From positions 47,395 to 111,394 of the forward strand of contig CAKSUM010000008.1 of assembly GCA_934501535.1 (NCBI GenBank): a stretch of 64,000 bases of DNA. Direction: 5' to 3'. The position numbers were made by a program, and so were the translations under genes. The stretch is from an uncultured Clostridia bacterium. GTDB taxonomy: Bacteria > Bacillota > Clostridia > UBA1381. The stretch's first letter is position 1, and the number at the start of each line of letters is the position of its first letter. Below the pieces are notes generated by a model. It saw only the letters and a list, made by a program, of their open reading frames with translations, did no database searches and was not told the origin of the DNA. Shown in pieces: positions 54,163 to 61,584 of the stretch.

Positions 54163-55869
54163 ATGAGAATGAAAAATTTGTTGGTACCTACGCTCCGTGA
54201 GGTACCTGCCGAGGCGGAAATTACAAGTCACAAGCTGATGCTGCGTGCCGCATATATAAGAAGAGCGGCTGCCGGAATTTATTCGTATTTGCCGCTGGGG
54301 CTCAGGACGCTGAAAAAGGTTGAAAAGATTATCCGTGAGGAAATGGAAAATGCCGGCGCACAGGAGCTTTTAATGCCGGCACTGCTCCCGGCGGAGGCAT
54401 ATCAGGCATCGGGAAGATGGGAGGTTTTCGGGCCGTCCATGTTCAAAATGAAGGACAGATACGGCAGAGATTATTGCCTTGGCCCGACACATGAAGAACC
54501 GTTCACGCAGACTGTCATTGATGAAGTCCGCTCGTATAAGGAATTTCCGATGACACTGTATCAAATCCAGACAAAATACCGCGACGAAGGCAGACCCCGT
54601 TTCGGACTGATGCGCAGCCGTGAATTTATAATGAAGGACGCATACAGCTTTGACTTGAGCGAAGCCGGTCTTGATGAATCCTACAAGAAAATGTATGACG
54701 CATATTGCAGGATTTTCAAGAGATTGGGCTTGGATTTCACCGTTGTTGACGCCGACTCGGGCGCCATGGGCGGAAGCGGAAGTCAGGAATTTATGGTAAA
54801 GTCGCCCGTCGGCGAAGACAGCATTGCATACTGCGATGATTGCGGATATGCGGCAAATTATGAAAAAGCACCGTGTGTACCGACAGACAAGGATTTCCCT
54901 GAGGGAGATTTAACTCTTGAAAAGGTAAAAACACCCGATGTGCATACAATTGAAGAATTGGTTGAATTTATGGGCACCGAGCCGTATGTTTTTGCAAAGA
55001 CAATCATTTACAAGGCGGACGATAAATACATAGCGGCTATGGTCAGAGGCGACCGTGAAATTAACGAAGTCAAGCTGAAAAATCTTGTCGGCTGCGTTGA
55101 TGATCTTGAGCTTGCAGCGCCGTCTGTCGTACGCGAGCTGACGCATGCGCAGGTTGGTTTTGCAGGCCCTGTCGGACTTGATATTCCTGTTTATGCCGAT
55201 CTTGAGGTCGAAAAGATGCGCAACTTTGTTGTCGGTGCGAACGAAACGGATTATCACTATAAAAATGTTAACATTCACCGTGATTTTGAGCCTGCGGTAA
55301 TCGCTGACATACGCGTAATAACCAACGGTGACGCATGCCCGAAATGCGGAAAGCCGATAAAAACCGCACAGGGAATAGAAGTCGGACATATATTCAAGCT
55401 GGGGACAAAGTATTCAAAAGCGCTCGGACTGACCAGTACGGACGAAAGCGGCAAACAGACGGTTGTAATAATGGGCTGTTACGGTATAGGCGTAACAAGA
55501 TGTATCTCGGCGGCAATTGAACAGGGAAATGATGAAAACGGAATTGTACTTGCACCTTCAATCGCACCGTTTGAAGTTATTGTAATTCCTGTAAATGCCA
55601 AGGAAGAACTGCAAATGAAAACAGCAGAAAATATTTATACACAGCTTAAAGCAGCTGGCATTGATGCTTTGCTTGATGACAGGGAGGAACGAGCGGGAGT
55701 TAAATTCAAAGATGCAGACCTCATAGGTATACCTCTTAAAATTGTCGCAGGAAAAAAATGCGGCGACGGTATTGTAGAGTATAAATTGAGAAATTCTGCC
55801 GAAACCAAGGAAATGACAGCGGAAGAGGCAATAGAAAGTGCAAAAAAATATATAATGGAAAATAAGTAA
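54163..55869 (+). CDS. proS: Prolyl-tRNA synthetase
   Basis: 568 aa class II enzyme of the bacterial type, with an inserted editing domain about 225-395 (DVHTIEELVEFMGTEPYVFAKTI near 250). Motifs: PLGLRTLKKVEKIIREEM near 45, LGPTHEEPFTQTVIDEVRSYKEFP near 106-130, YRDEGRPRFGLMRSREFIMKDAY near 140-162, GIGVTRCISAA near 443-453. The ATG 54163 is chosen; it is 12 nt after GGAAGGG, and an ATG at 54169 is possible. Confidence 0.97.
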   Translation: MRMKNLLVPTLREVPAEAEITSHKLMLRAAYIRRAAAGIYSYLPLGLRTLKKVEKIIREEMENAGAQELLMPALLPAEAYQASGRWEVFGPSMFKMKDRYGRDYCLGPTHEEPFTQTVIDEVRSYKEFPMTLYQIQTKYRDEGRPRFGLMRSREFIMKDAYSFDLSEAGLDESYKKMYDAYCRIFKRLGLDFTVVDADSGAMGGSGSQEFMVKSPVGEDSIAYCDDCGYAANYEKAPCVPTDKDFPEGDLTLEKVKTPDVHTIEELVEFMGTEPYVFAKTIIYKADDKYIAAMVRGDREINEVKLKNLVGCVDDLELAAPSVVRELTHAQVGFAGPVGLDIPVYADLEVEKMRNFVVGANETDYHYKNVNIHRDFEPAVIADIRVITNGDACPKCGKPIKTAQGIEVGHIFKLGTKYSKALGLTSTDESGKQTVVIMGCYGIGVTRCISAAIEQGNDENGIVLAPSIAPFEVIVIPVNAKEELQMKTAENIYTQLKAAGIDALLDDREERAGVKFKDADLIGIPLKIVAGKKCGDGIVEYKLRNSAETKEMTAEEAIESAKKYIMENK

Positions 55870-55889
55870 TAAGAATTGGGGATTTTCAA

Positions 55890-57746
55890 ATGAAATTTTT
55901 CTTGAAGCACAAAAAAACAATTCTGCTTGCAATGGCAGATTCCGCAGCCTGCGTCCTGTCATGCCTGGCAGTATATTTTCTTATCGCATTTATAGCGGAA
56001 TCGGATTTCGGGCTAAAAATTGTCCTTAATTCGCGTGATGTGGTACTGCATTCCGCAATTTTGACCGTCTGCATCATTGTGGGTCTCAGACTGTTCGGAG
56101 TGTATAAAAATATTTGGAGATTTGCGTCGGCAGGGTCATTCCTGCAGTGTATATGCGGTGCGTCGGCAGGTATGATTATGTATTACATATATGCGTTTGC
56201 ATCGAAAAGTAAATTTTCGGACATATTCATTTTTGTAAGCTCGCTTCTCAGCCTGTGTGTGATAATGTTTTTGAGAATAGCGTATATGTATATATACTCA
56301 AAAATTTCCAACAGCGACGCTAAAAACGGCAAAAGAACTCTGATTATCGGTGCGGGCGAAGCAGGAAATAAAGTTATTGACGAGATGTATCACAGCAATA
56401 AATATGTGCCGGTTGCGGTTGTTGATGATGACAGTGCAAAAATAGGCAGAAAGATCCGGGGTGTTTTAGTCGGAGGAAAGATAAAAGATATTCCGAAGCT
56501 GGCGGAAAGCCTGAGAGTTGATACTATATTGTTGGCAATTCCGTCATGCACATCGGAGCAGAAAAGGAAAATACTGAACATATGCTCCGAAACGATATGT
56601 GAGGTAAAGGTTGTTCCCCTGCTCGGGGAAGCCATGACGCACGGGGATTTACTGAAACAGGCTCAGAATATTAATATAGAGGACTTGCTGGGGCGCGATG
56701 TAATCCGGTTTGATGACTGCGAAGTTAAACAGATGGTCAGCGATAAAGTGTGTATGGTAACCGGAGGCGGCGGTTCGATAGGCTCGGAACTGTGCCGTCA
56801 AATCGCAAAATACGGTCCCAAAAAACTTGTCATTGTGGACATTTACGAAAATAATGCGTACGATATTCAGCAGGAGCTTTTGGCATTGCATAAGGATCTG
56901 GATTTGGACGTGCGCATTGCATCGGTTCGTGACTATGACAAGATGCGGGTTTTGTTTGATATGTTTAAGCCCGAGCTTGTTTATCATGCGGCGGCACATA
57001 AGCATGTTCCGCTTATGGAAACCAGCCCCGAGGAAGCTATTAAAAATAATGTTGCGGGAACATATAATGTTGCGAGCCTTGCCAATGAGTTTAAGGTAAA
57101 GAAATTTGTGCTTGTTTCAACCGATAAGGCAGTTAATCCGACTAATGTCATGGGTGCGACAAAACGGTGCTGTGAAATGATTGTACAGTATTTTGCGCAG
57201 CGCAGTGAATTTACGGAATTTGTTGCGGTAAGATTCGGTAATGTACTCGGTTCAAACGGTTCGGTTATTCCTCTGTTTGAAAAGCAGCTTGCCGCCGGCG
57301 GACCGCTTACGGTAACTCACCCGGATATAATACGCTATTTTATGACAATTCCGGAAGCCGTTTCATTGATTTTGCAGGCAGGCACGCTTGCACGCGGCGG
57401 AGAAATTTTTGTGCTCGATATGGGTGAGCCGGTAAAGATAGTAACTTTGGCGGAAAATCTCATAAGGCTGCACGGAAAGGAACCTTATAAGGATATTGAA
57501 ATAAAGTTTACCGGATTAAGACCCGGCGAGAAGCTGTTTGAGGAACTGCTGATGTCCGAAGAAGGGCTGAGAGAAACCGTGAACAAAAAAATTTTTATCG
57601 GTCATCAGATTGAAATTGATGAGAAGAATTTTATAGACAGTTTGGAAAAGATAAAACAAATTGCAAAAAGCAATGATTCCGATGGCGTTGTTGAAGAACT
57701 CAGAAAGATAGTGCCGACATTCAATCATGTTGTGTTAAATAAATAA
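55890..57746 (+). CDS. CapD/PglF-like nucleotide-sugar 4,6-dehydratase
   Basis: 618 aa. Four N-terminal membrane helices (about 12-135), a Rossmann linker domain (GAGEAGNKVIDEMYHS near 152), then an SDR domain with GGGGSIGSELCRQI near 292-305 and STDKAVNPTNVMGATKR near 411-427, where Met replaces the usual active-site Tyr as in EpsC/PglF/CapD dehydratases. It makes a modified UDP-sugar for glycans; it may feed the wall-glycan locus. Confidence 0.9.
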   Translation: MKFFLKHKKTILLAMADSAACVLSCLAVYFLIAFIAESDFGLKIVLNSRDVVLHSAILTVCIIVGLRLFGVYKNIWRFASAGSFLQCICGASAGMIMYYIYAFASKSKFSDIFIFVSSLLSLCVIMFLRIAYMYIYSKISNSDAKNGKRTLIIGAGEAGNKVIDEMYHSNKYVPVAVVDDDSAKIGRKIRGVLVGGKIKDIPKLAESLRVDTILLAIPSCTSEQKRKILNICSETICEVKVVPLLGEAMTHGDLLKQAQNINIEDLLGRDVIRFDDCEVKQMVSDKVCMVTGGGGSIGSELCRQIAKYGPKKLVIVDIYENNAYDIQQELLALHKDLDLDVRIASVRDYDKMRVLFDMFKPELVYHAAAHKHVPLMETSPEEAIKNNVAGTYNVASLANEFKVKKFVLVSTDKAVNPTNVMGATKRCCEMIVQYFAQRSEFTEFVAVRFGNVLGSNGSVIPLFEKQLAAGGPLTVTHPDIIRYFMTIPEAVSLILQAGTLARGGEIFVLDMGEPVKIVTLAENLIRLHGKEPYKDIEIKFTGLRPGEKLFEELLMSEEGLRETVNKKIFIGHQIEIDEKNFIDSLEKIKQIAKSNDSDGVVEELRKIVPTFNHVVLNK

Positions 57747-57781
57747 TATTTACATAAATATAAAAATGATGAAGAACAAAG

Positions 57782-57825
57782 GAGCTGCAGCAAAATGATT
57801 TCGTTTTGCCGCAGCTCTTGGTTTT
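57782..57825. terminator. Bidirectional terminator
   Basis: 14-nt arms 57782-57795 and 57804-57817 (one mismatch) with loop of 8, followed by TTGGTTTTT. Serves the dehydratase gene and the minus-strand Cys-rich gene. Confidence 0.82.
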
Positions 57826-57880
57826 TATTGTCTTGTCTAACATGCATTGCCGCAGCCTATGTTAGAGAACATTTGCATAA

Positions 57881-58723
57881 CTACTTGTCGCAGCCGCATG
57901 TACGGCGTTCGCCGGTTGACGAATCAAAATCATCATCAAAATCGCCGCGTTCGGGCGGGAAAAATTCATCGACCGGGAAAGAAATTCTGTCGAACAAATC
58001 ACACGGATTGTCGTCGGTTGCACCGATACATTCTTTCTGCGGTACGCAGAAATCATAAGCCGGTATAAGCAGCATTACTCTGCGCTCCAGACGGATTATC
58101 GAGAATATACCGATGGAAACAAATACGCGTTTTTGCTCGCCGCCCAGGATAAGGCTGTCATCGAAAACACGGCTTACCGAGTCCGGTATGCTTGCCAAAT
58201 CAAAATCATCATCGCAGCAGCATTTGTCATTGACATCGACAACTTTTGCACCGAGGGAAATAGGATCAACTACTTCTACAACGGCACTCGGCATGTTGGT
58301 TTTTCTCCACATCTGAGGGTCAAATGCGTCCTGTTTATATTTTGATGCGAAAACCTTGGCATTGCCTTCGCTGCCGAAGAGGATTACTTTTTTGTCAAAG
58401 GTTGCAAGACCCTCAACTTCTGTCGGTCTGCCGAGCCCTGTGAATACAGCGAGCGTAATCTTGAAGAAATATTTCAGATCAACCGAATAGAAACCGCGGT
58501 TAAACGGAACCGGTTCAATATCTGAAAATACCCAGATAATCTCTGCCTTCGTACATTTAACGTTTATGGCTCTGTCTACAACGTTTTGTCCGTCCGCCGT
58601 AAGGTACACACGTATATTCTCAAGGCAGTCTTTATCTCTGCAGCTGTCATAGATTTTATCGGTATGTATACATACAGCCTCTTTAAAGCCGCCGTTTTCC
58701 GGTGTGCAGCATTTTTCGCTCAT
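57881..58723 (-). CDS. Cys-rich protein of unknown function
   Basis: 280 aa. Distinctive Cys clusters: EKCCTPENGG at the start, YDSCRDKDCLENIRVYL near 25-41, NDKCCCDDDFDLA near 166-178, CVPQKECIGATDDNPC near 225-240 and CGCDK at the end. The rest looks like a beta-rich fold (IEPVPFNRGFYSVDLKYFFKI, KVILFGSEG). No signal peptide or membrane segment. I do not recognise the family; I suspect a clostridial structural protein but cannot show it. ATG is taken at 58721-58723 because AAAGGAAG precedes it; an ATG 6 codons upstream lacks a site. Bounded by terminator and a divergent gene. Confidence 0.7.
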   Translation of the reverse strand: MSEKCCTPENGGFKEAVCIHTDKIYDSCRDKDCLENIRVYLTADGQNVVDRAINVKCTKAEIIWVFSDIEPVPFNRGFYSVDLKYFFKITLAVFTGLGRPTEVEGLATFDKKVILFGSEGNAKVFASKYKQDAFDPQMWRKTNMPSAVVEVVDPISLGAKVVDVNDKCCCDDDFDLASIPDSVSRVFDDSLILGGEQKRVFVSIGIFSIIRLERRVMLLIPAYDFCVPQKECIGATDDNPCDLFDRISFPVDEFFPPERGDFDDDFDSSTGERRTCGCDK

Positions 58724-58822
58724 ATAAATACTTCCTTTCATGAATTGTGGGTTACCCCTGTTAATAGAATATGTGTATTAATTAATTATGTGCCGTAAAG
58801 TGTAAAATTTGAATAAGCTGTA

Positions 58823-58850
58823 TTGACAAATAAATGAATTATGCTATAAT
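58823..58850 (+). promoter_or_regulatory. Sigma-A promoter of the TIM-barrel isomerase
   Basis: TTGACA (58823-58828), 16 nt, TATAAT (58845-58850), about 40 nt before the gene. Confidence 0.85.
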
Positions 58851-58888
58851 TAATGTAAATAAATCATTTACATGCAGGAGTGATAAAT

Positions 58889-59749
58889 ATGTATAAAATC
58901 GGAGTTTCATCAATGGGAGCCTTGGTAACAGATGACGGCGACAAATTGCGCATGATGTCGGAAAACGGTATCTCTGCAATGGAAATATCAATGGGGTTGT
59001 CGAATTATGCCGCGTTGGACTACAAAAAAGCAGCACGCGAAGCAAAAGAGTACGGAATAGAACTGTGGTCATTCCACTTGCCGTTTGAACCGTTCGAGCA
59101 GATTGACATTTCATCTTCGGACAAAGAAGTGCGAAACAGCACGCTAAAACTTCAGAAAGAACTTATTTCACGTGCGGCAGATATAGGCATCGATAAATTT
59201 GTAATTCATCCGAGTGCGGAGCCGATTGAAGACGCACGCAGAGAGGAAGCAATTAAATATTCCATGCATTCGCTTTCCGAGCTTGCAGATTTTGCAGCGG
59301 AAAACGGAGCAGTCATTGCCGTCGAGGATTTGCCGAGGAGCTGTTTGGGAAACTGCGCCGATGAAATTCTAAGACTCATAAGTGCTAACGATAAGCTGCG
59401 CGTATGCTTTGACACAAATCATCTGCTAAAAGGCAATAATGAAGAATTTATGAAAAAAGTCGGGGAAAAAATTATTACTGTTCATGTGTCGGATTATGAT
59501 TTTGTCAATGAACGGCACTGGCTCCCGGGTGAAGGAAAGCTGGACTGGGATATGATGGTTGACGGATTTGAGAAAATAGGGTATAACGGCATTTGGATGT
59601 ATGAGATAGGTCTTAAAACTCCGAAAACCATTACACGTACACGCGATCTTACATATAAAGATTTTGTGGATAATGCAAATGCGATACTAAATCATAAAAA
59701 GCCGCAGTTTGGGGGAACGCCAATACCTAATCTCGGCATGTGGGCATAA
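58889..59749 (+). CDS. Sugar phosphate isomerase/epimerase (AP-endonuclease-2-like TIM barrel)
   Basis: 286 aa. HLPFEPFEQIDISS near 56-69, FVIHPSAEPI near 102-111, AVEDLPRSCLGNCADEI near 143-159, RVCFDTNHLL near 172-181, and HVSDYDFVNERHWLPGEGKLDW near 200-221. His/Glu/Asp positions are as in xylose-isomerase-like TIM barrels. Substrate unknown. ATG 58889 is 8 nt after AGGAG. Confidence 0.87.
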   Translation: MYKIGVSSMGALVTDDGDKLRMMSENGISAMEISMGLSNYAALDYKKAAREAKEYGIELWSFHLPFEPFEQIDISSSDKEVRNSTLKLQKELISRAADIGIDKFVIHPSAEPIEDARREEAIKYSMHSLSELADFAAENGAVIAVEDLPRSCLGNCADEILRLISANDKLRVCFDTNHLLKGNNEEFMKKVGEKIITVHVSDYDFVNERHWLPGEGKLDWDMMVDGFEKIGYNGIWMYEIGLKTPKTITRTRDLTYKDFVDNANAILNHKKPQFGGTPIPNLGMWA

Positions 59750-59758
59750 AATAATATG

Positions 59759-59797
59759 AACTGCGGCAGAATTTTCGGATTTTGCCGCAGTTTTTTG
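59759..59797 (+). terminator. Intrinsic terminator
   Basis: 14-bp stem (one G-T) between 59759-59772 and 59779-59792 followed by TTTTTT; it closes the isomerase gene just before the mobile region. Confidence 0.88.
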
Positions 59798-59809
59798 TAT
59801 AAAGAAAAT

Positions 59810-59826
59810 CACGCGATAGTCGCGTG
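59810..59826. repeat. IS left-end hairpin
   Basis: Perfect 7-bp palindrome CACGCGA, tag loop, TCGCGTG; the kind of subterminal hairpin Y1 transposases recognise as single strand. Confidence 0.75.
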
Positions 59827-59849
59827 GTTCAAAAAAAAAGGTTAACCGA

Positions 59850-59879
59850 TGAACAAAAATTCCTCCTATGTGTTATAAT
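59850..59879 (+). promoter_or_regulatory. Candidate tnpA promoter within the RBS hairpin loop
   Basis: TGAACA (59850-59855), 18 nt, TATAAT (59874-59879). The start point would fall downstream of the left arm of the ribosome-site hairpin, so element-made transcripts should escape it. Confidence 0.45.
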
Positions 59880-59917
59880 AAAAATGACCTGCCAGTCAAA
59901 AAAACACATAGGAGGAA
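59860..59917 (+). promoter_or_regulatory. Ribosome-site-sequestering hairpin of tnpA
   Basis: 15-bp perfect inverted repeat TTCCTCCTATGTGTT (59860-59874) and its complement (59903-59917). The right arm is the tnpA Shine-Dalgarno AGGAGG. Outside (readthrough) transcripts would have the site closed, as described for IS200. Confidence 0.75.
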
Positions 59918-59924
59918 AATATCT

Positions 59925-60389
59925 ATGAAAGAAAACATAGACGTAAATAGTTTAGCACATACAAAATGGAATTGCAAGTATCACATAGTATTTGCCCCAA
60001 AATACAGACGAAAAATATTTTATGAGGAAAAAAGATTAGAAATACGAGAAATATTGAGACAACTATGCCAGTGGAAAGGAGTAGAAATAATAGAGGGTGA
60101 AGTATGACCGGATCATATACATATGTTGCTAAGTATCCCACCCAAAATGAGCGTTTCGGGATTTATGGGATATTTAAAAGGAAAAAGTGCATTATTGATA
60201 TTTCAGAAGTGGGGAAATATGAAATTTGCATACCGAAACCGCGAATTTTGGTGTAAGGGATATTACGTAGATACCGTGGGGAAAAATACAAAAGCAATAA
60301 AGACGTACATATCAGAACAATTGAAGAAGGATAGAGAAAGCGATCAATTAAGTTTGTTTGACCCACGGGACCCATTTATGGGTAAGTAA
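59925..60389 (+). pseudogene. tnpA: IS200-type transposase tnpA with in-frame UGA
   Basis: 154 codons plus stop in one frame, normal for TnpA. Start ATG 59925 after AGGAGG. The HUH motif DHIHML follows directly after a TGA at 60105-60107, where family members have EGEVCPDHIHM, so the stop sits on a Cys codon (TGC to TGA). The Tyr nucleophile is probably in NREFWCKGYYVDTVGKN near residues 112-128. The rest is intact, so the damage is recent or the UGA is read through. It is otherwise without frameshift. Confidence 0.85.
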
Positions 60390-60473
60390 GTAGAAGTTGC
60401 ACGGCTGGCAGGCCAATAAAAGACGCACTTGTGCGTTGCCAGTAGTATTAGGGCTATGCCCGAAAATGAAATA

Positions 60474-60492
60474 CCACCCGCTATGCGGGTGG
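60474..60492. repeat. IS right-end hairpin
   Basis: 8-bp palindrome CCACCCGC, tat loop, GCGGGTGG, terminal structure of the IS right end. Confidence 0.75.
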
Positions 60493-60600
60493 ATATTTAT
60501 TCTGCTATTATGAGGCTGCTTATTATAAATTTTTTGAATTTCCTCGAAAAATAACAGGACAGACGCGAATACCTTAAAAACTTGAAAATGAGGTAGGGTA
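60493..60600. other. AT-rich remnant, no intact gene
   Basis: A reading with FCYYEAAYYKFFEFPRK appears on the plus strand but meets stops; it may be a scrap of an accessory-element gene. Nothing else seen. Confidence 0.3.
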
Positions 60601-60790
60601 CGAAATATGTTGAGCAAACTAAAAGCATCATTGAACAAGTTGTCGACATAAGAATTTGCCATTAATAGATATGCTTTATACGCAGTTAAAATCAAAACCA
60701 GAAATGGCGTCAAAGCCGAGTTTTTCCGAAATCCGGTGAATAATCGAAGAAAAAATTGCCCGGACAGTTAAAAAATTATTGGAAAAGTAA
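60600..60790 (+). pseudogene. Decayed ORF, unidentified
   Basis: Two fragments in different frames: KYVEQTKSIIEQVVDIRICH (60603-60662), then from 60668 DMLYTQLKSKPEMASKP, an in-frame TGA at 60737, and IIEEKIARTVKKLLEK up to the stop at 60788-60790. The helical, Lys-rich character and exact ending suggest the tail of a former gene. I do not recognise the family. Confidence 0.35.
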
Positions 60791-60800
60791 AAGTTTATGG

Positions 60801-60945
60801 TTGTCAAAACTCAAAAAATTCCTCTTTATATAATGGTAAAGGAGCAATATTAAATTAAAAAGATTTTTATCCAAAAACAAAATTTTTTGATAAAAATCGC
60901 GAAAACCTCCCTATATAGAATAGTAGAGGGATAAATTAAGCACAA
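60801..60945. repeat. Duplicated dyad element with long hairpin between
   Basis: Two imperfect copies (about 60813-60855 and 60899-60938) share CCTC, then TATATA, then A/T-rich bases and AGG; each is a loose CCTC-to-GAGG dyad. Between them 60862-60877 and 60883-60898 form a hairpin with 15 of 16 paired positions (GATTTTTATC and GATAAAAATC as ends). It looks like a regulatory region (operator pair) before the structured RNA. The TATATA/TATAAT motifs lack a -35 at normal distance. Confidence 0.5.
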
Positions 60946-60954
60946 CTGAATAAC

Positions 60955-61294
60955 AAGCATCAGGATACATAAGCAATAATGTGAGCAAGGCTGCAAAGGC
61001 GCGATAACGTCGTCGGAACAAGCAAATATTTATTCGTTTCTGCATAAATGCAAAAACTCATTTATATAGCTGTTCCTCCTCTTCCCAAAAAGCAAATTGC
61101 TTTTTGAGAACCCTGGAAACGATCGAGCGATAAACTTTATGCAGTGAAGCGGAATAGCAAACCGCTGTGCCAAGACCGTTATTGCCGATAATGATACTCC
61201 CGTCTTGAACTCGTCACTGAATTGGACGGTCGGTCATAAGAATGAGCGAAGGTGGAATTCCTGTGAGGATTAGCTAAAGTCCGTTCTGATGCTT
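60955..61294 (+). ncRNA. Candidate large structured RNA leader (unnamed)
   Basis: 340 nt with no ORF, closed by an 11-bp stem (10 Watson-Crick, one G-U): 60955-60965 pairs with 61284-61294. Inside are a 9-bp long-range stem 61040-61048 with 61136-61144 (CTGCATAAA and TTTATGCAG), a 10-bp hairpin 61086-61095 with 61097-61106, AGCGG-CCGCT (61148-61152 with 61162-61166), and a switch-like choice for 61174-61176: CAAGAC with 61202-61207, or GACCGT with 61226-61231. A possible pseudoknot is CTCATT (61057-61062) with AATGAG (61241-61246). TTCCTCCT (61073-61080) is complementary to the Shine-Dalgarno AGGAGGAA of the next ORF. Not recognised as any known RNA family. Confidence 0.55.
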
Positions 61295-61331
61295 TAACAC
61301 TCAAAATTCTAATACGTTAGGAGGAAACTTT

Positions 61332-61499
61332 ATGTCAAGAAAAATAAATGTGCCTAAAATTTCGCAGGTAATATATTTTTATTCCGGAACAGATGAAGAA
61401 TTTAATTATTTTTTGAAGGCTGTCGTTAAAGATTATATAGGTTCAGGAATTAACACGGCAGAAAACGAAAAGTGCAAATGCAAAAATAAATTGCAATAA
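61332..61499 (+). CDS. Small ORF preceding recombinase, 55 aa
   Basis: 55 aa with a strong AGGAGG site 7 nt before ATG 61332. Starts MSRKINVPKISQVIYFYSG, has an acidic/aromatic middle (DEEFNYFLKAVVKDYIGSG) and a Cys/Lys tail (KCKCKNK). No domain recognised. It sits 85 nt before the large serine recombinase, as small genes of transposons and integrative elements do. Its SD may be sequestered by the structured leader. Confidence 0.6.
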   Translation: MSRKINVPKISQVIYFYSGTDEEFNYFLKAVVKDYIGSGINTAENEKCKCKNKLQ

Positions 61500-61584
61500 A
61501 TTTAAGGCGGAATTTTGTTGCATATTCATCTGGATATATCAAAACTTATGTGGTATTGTTTGTTGATGAGATGGGAGGCATTTT

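Larger units (their letters stand above)
59800..60500 (+). mobile_element. IS200/IS605-type insertion element (no tnpB)
   Basis: A single Y1-transposase gene (59925-60389) is flanked by imperfect palindromes instead of inverted repeats, as in IS200/IS605. Left end: CACGCGA-tag-TCGCGTG (59810-59826). Right end: CTGGCA-TGCCAG enclosing ACGCAC-tt-GTGCGT (60405-60442), GGGC-tat-GCCC (60451-60461) and CCACCCGC-tat-GCGGGTGG (60474-60492). Boundaries are approximate. The transposase carries a nonsense codon, so the copy is probably dead. Confidence 0.8.

Noticed and set aside
58742..58822. Minus-strand promoter for the Cys-rich gene
   Set aside because: Several weak -10 like strings but no -35 at a proper distance.
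60105..60180. Selenocysteine insertion at the tnpA UGA
   Set aside because: A dyad ATCCCA...TGGGAT follows the UGA but its loop is far too long for a bacterial SECIS, and the Cys-to-stop change fits decay better.
60801..60834. Canonical sigma-A promoter (TTGTCA ... TATAAT)
   Set aside because: The spacer is 22 nt, too long; treated only as a repeat/dyad element.
61140..61290. T-box, group I or group II intron, RNase P, HEARO in the structured region
   Set aside because: An AGGTGG string and several stems are present, but none of the conserved signatures I know of these classes was found, so I left the RNA unnamed.
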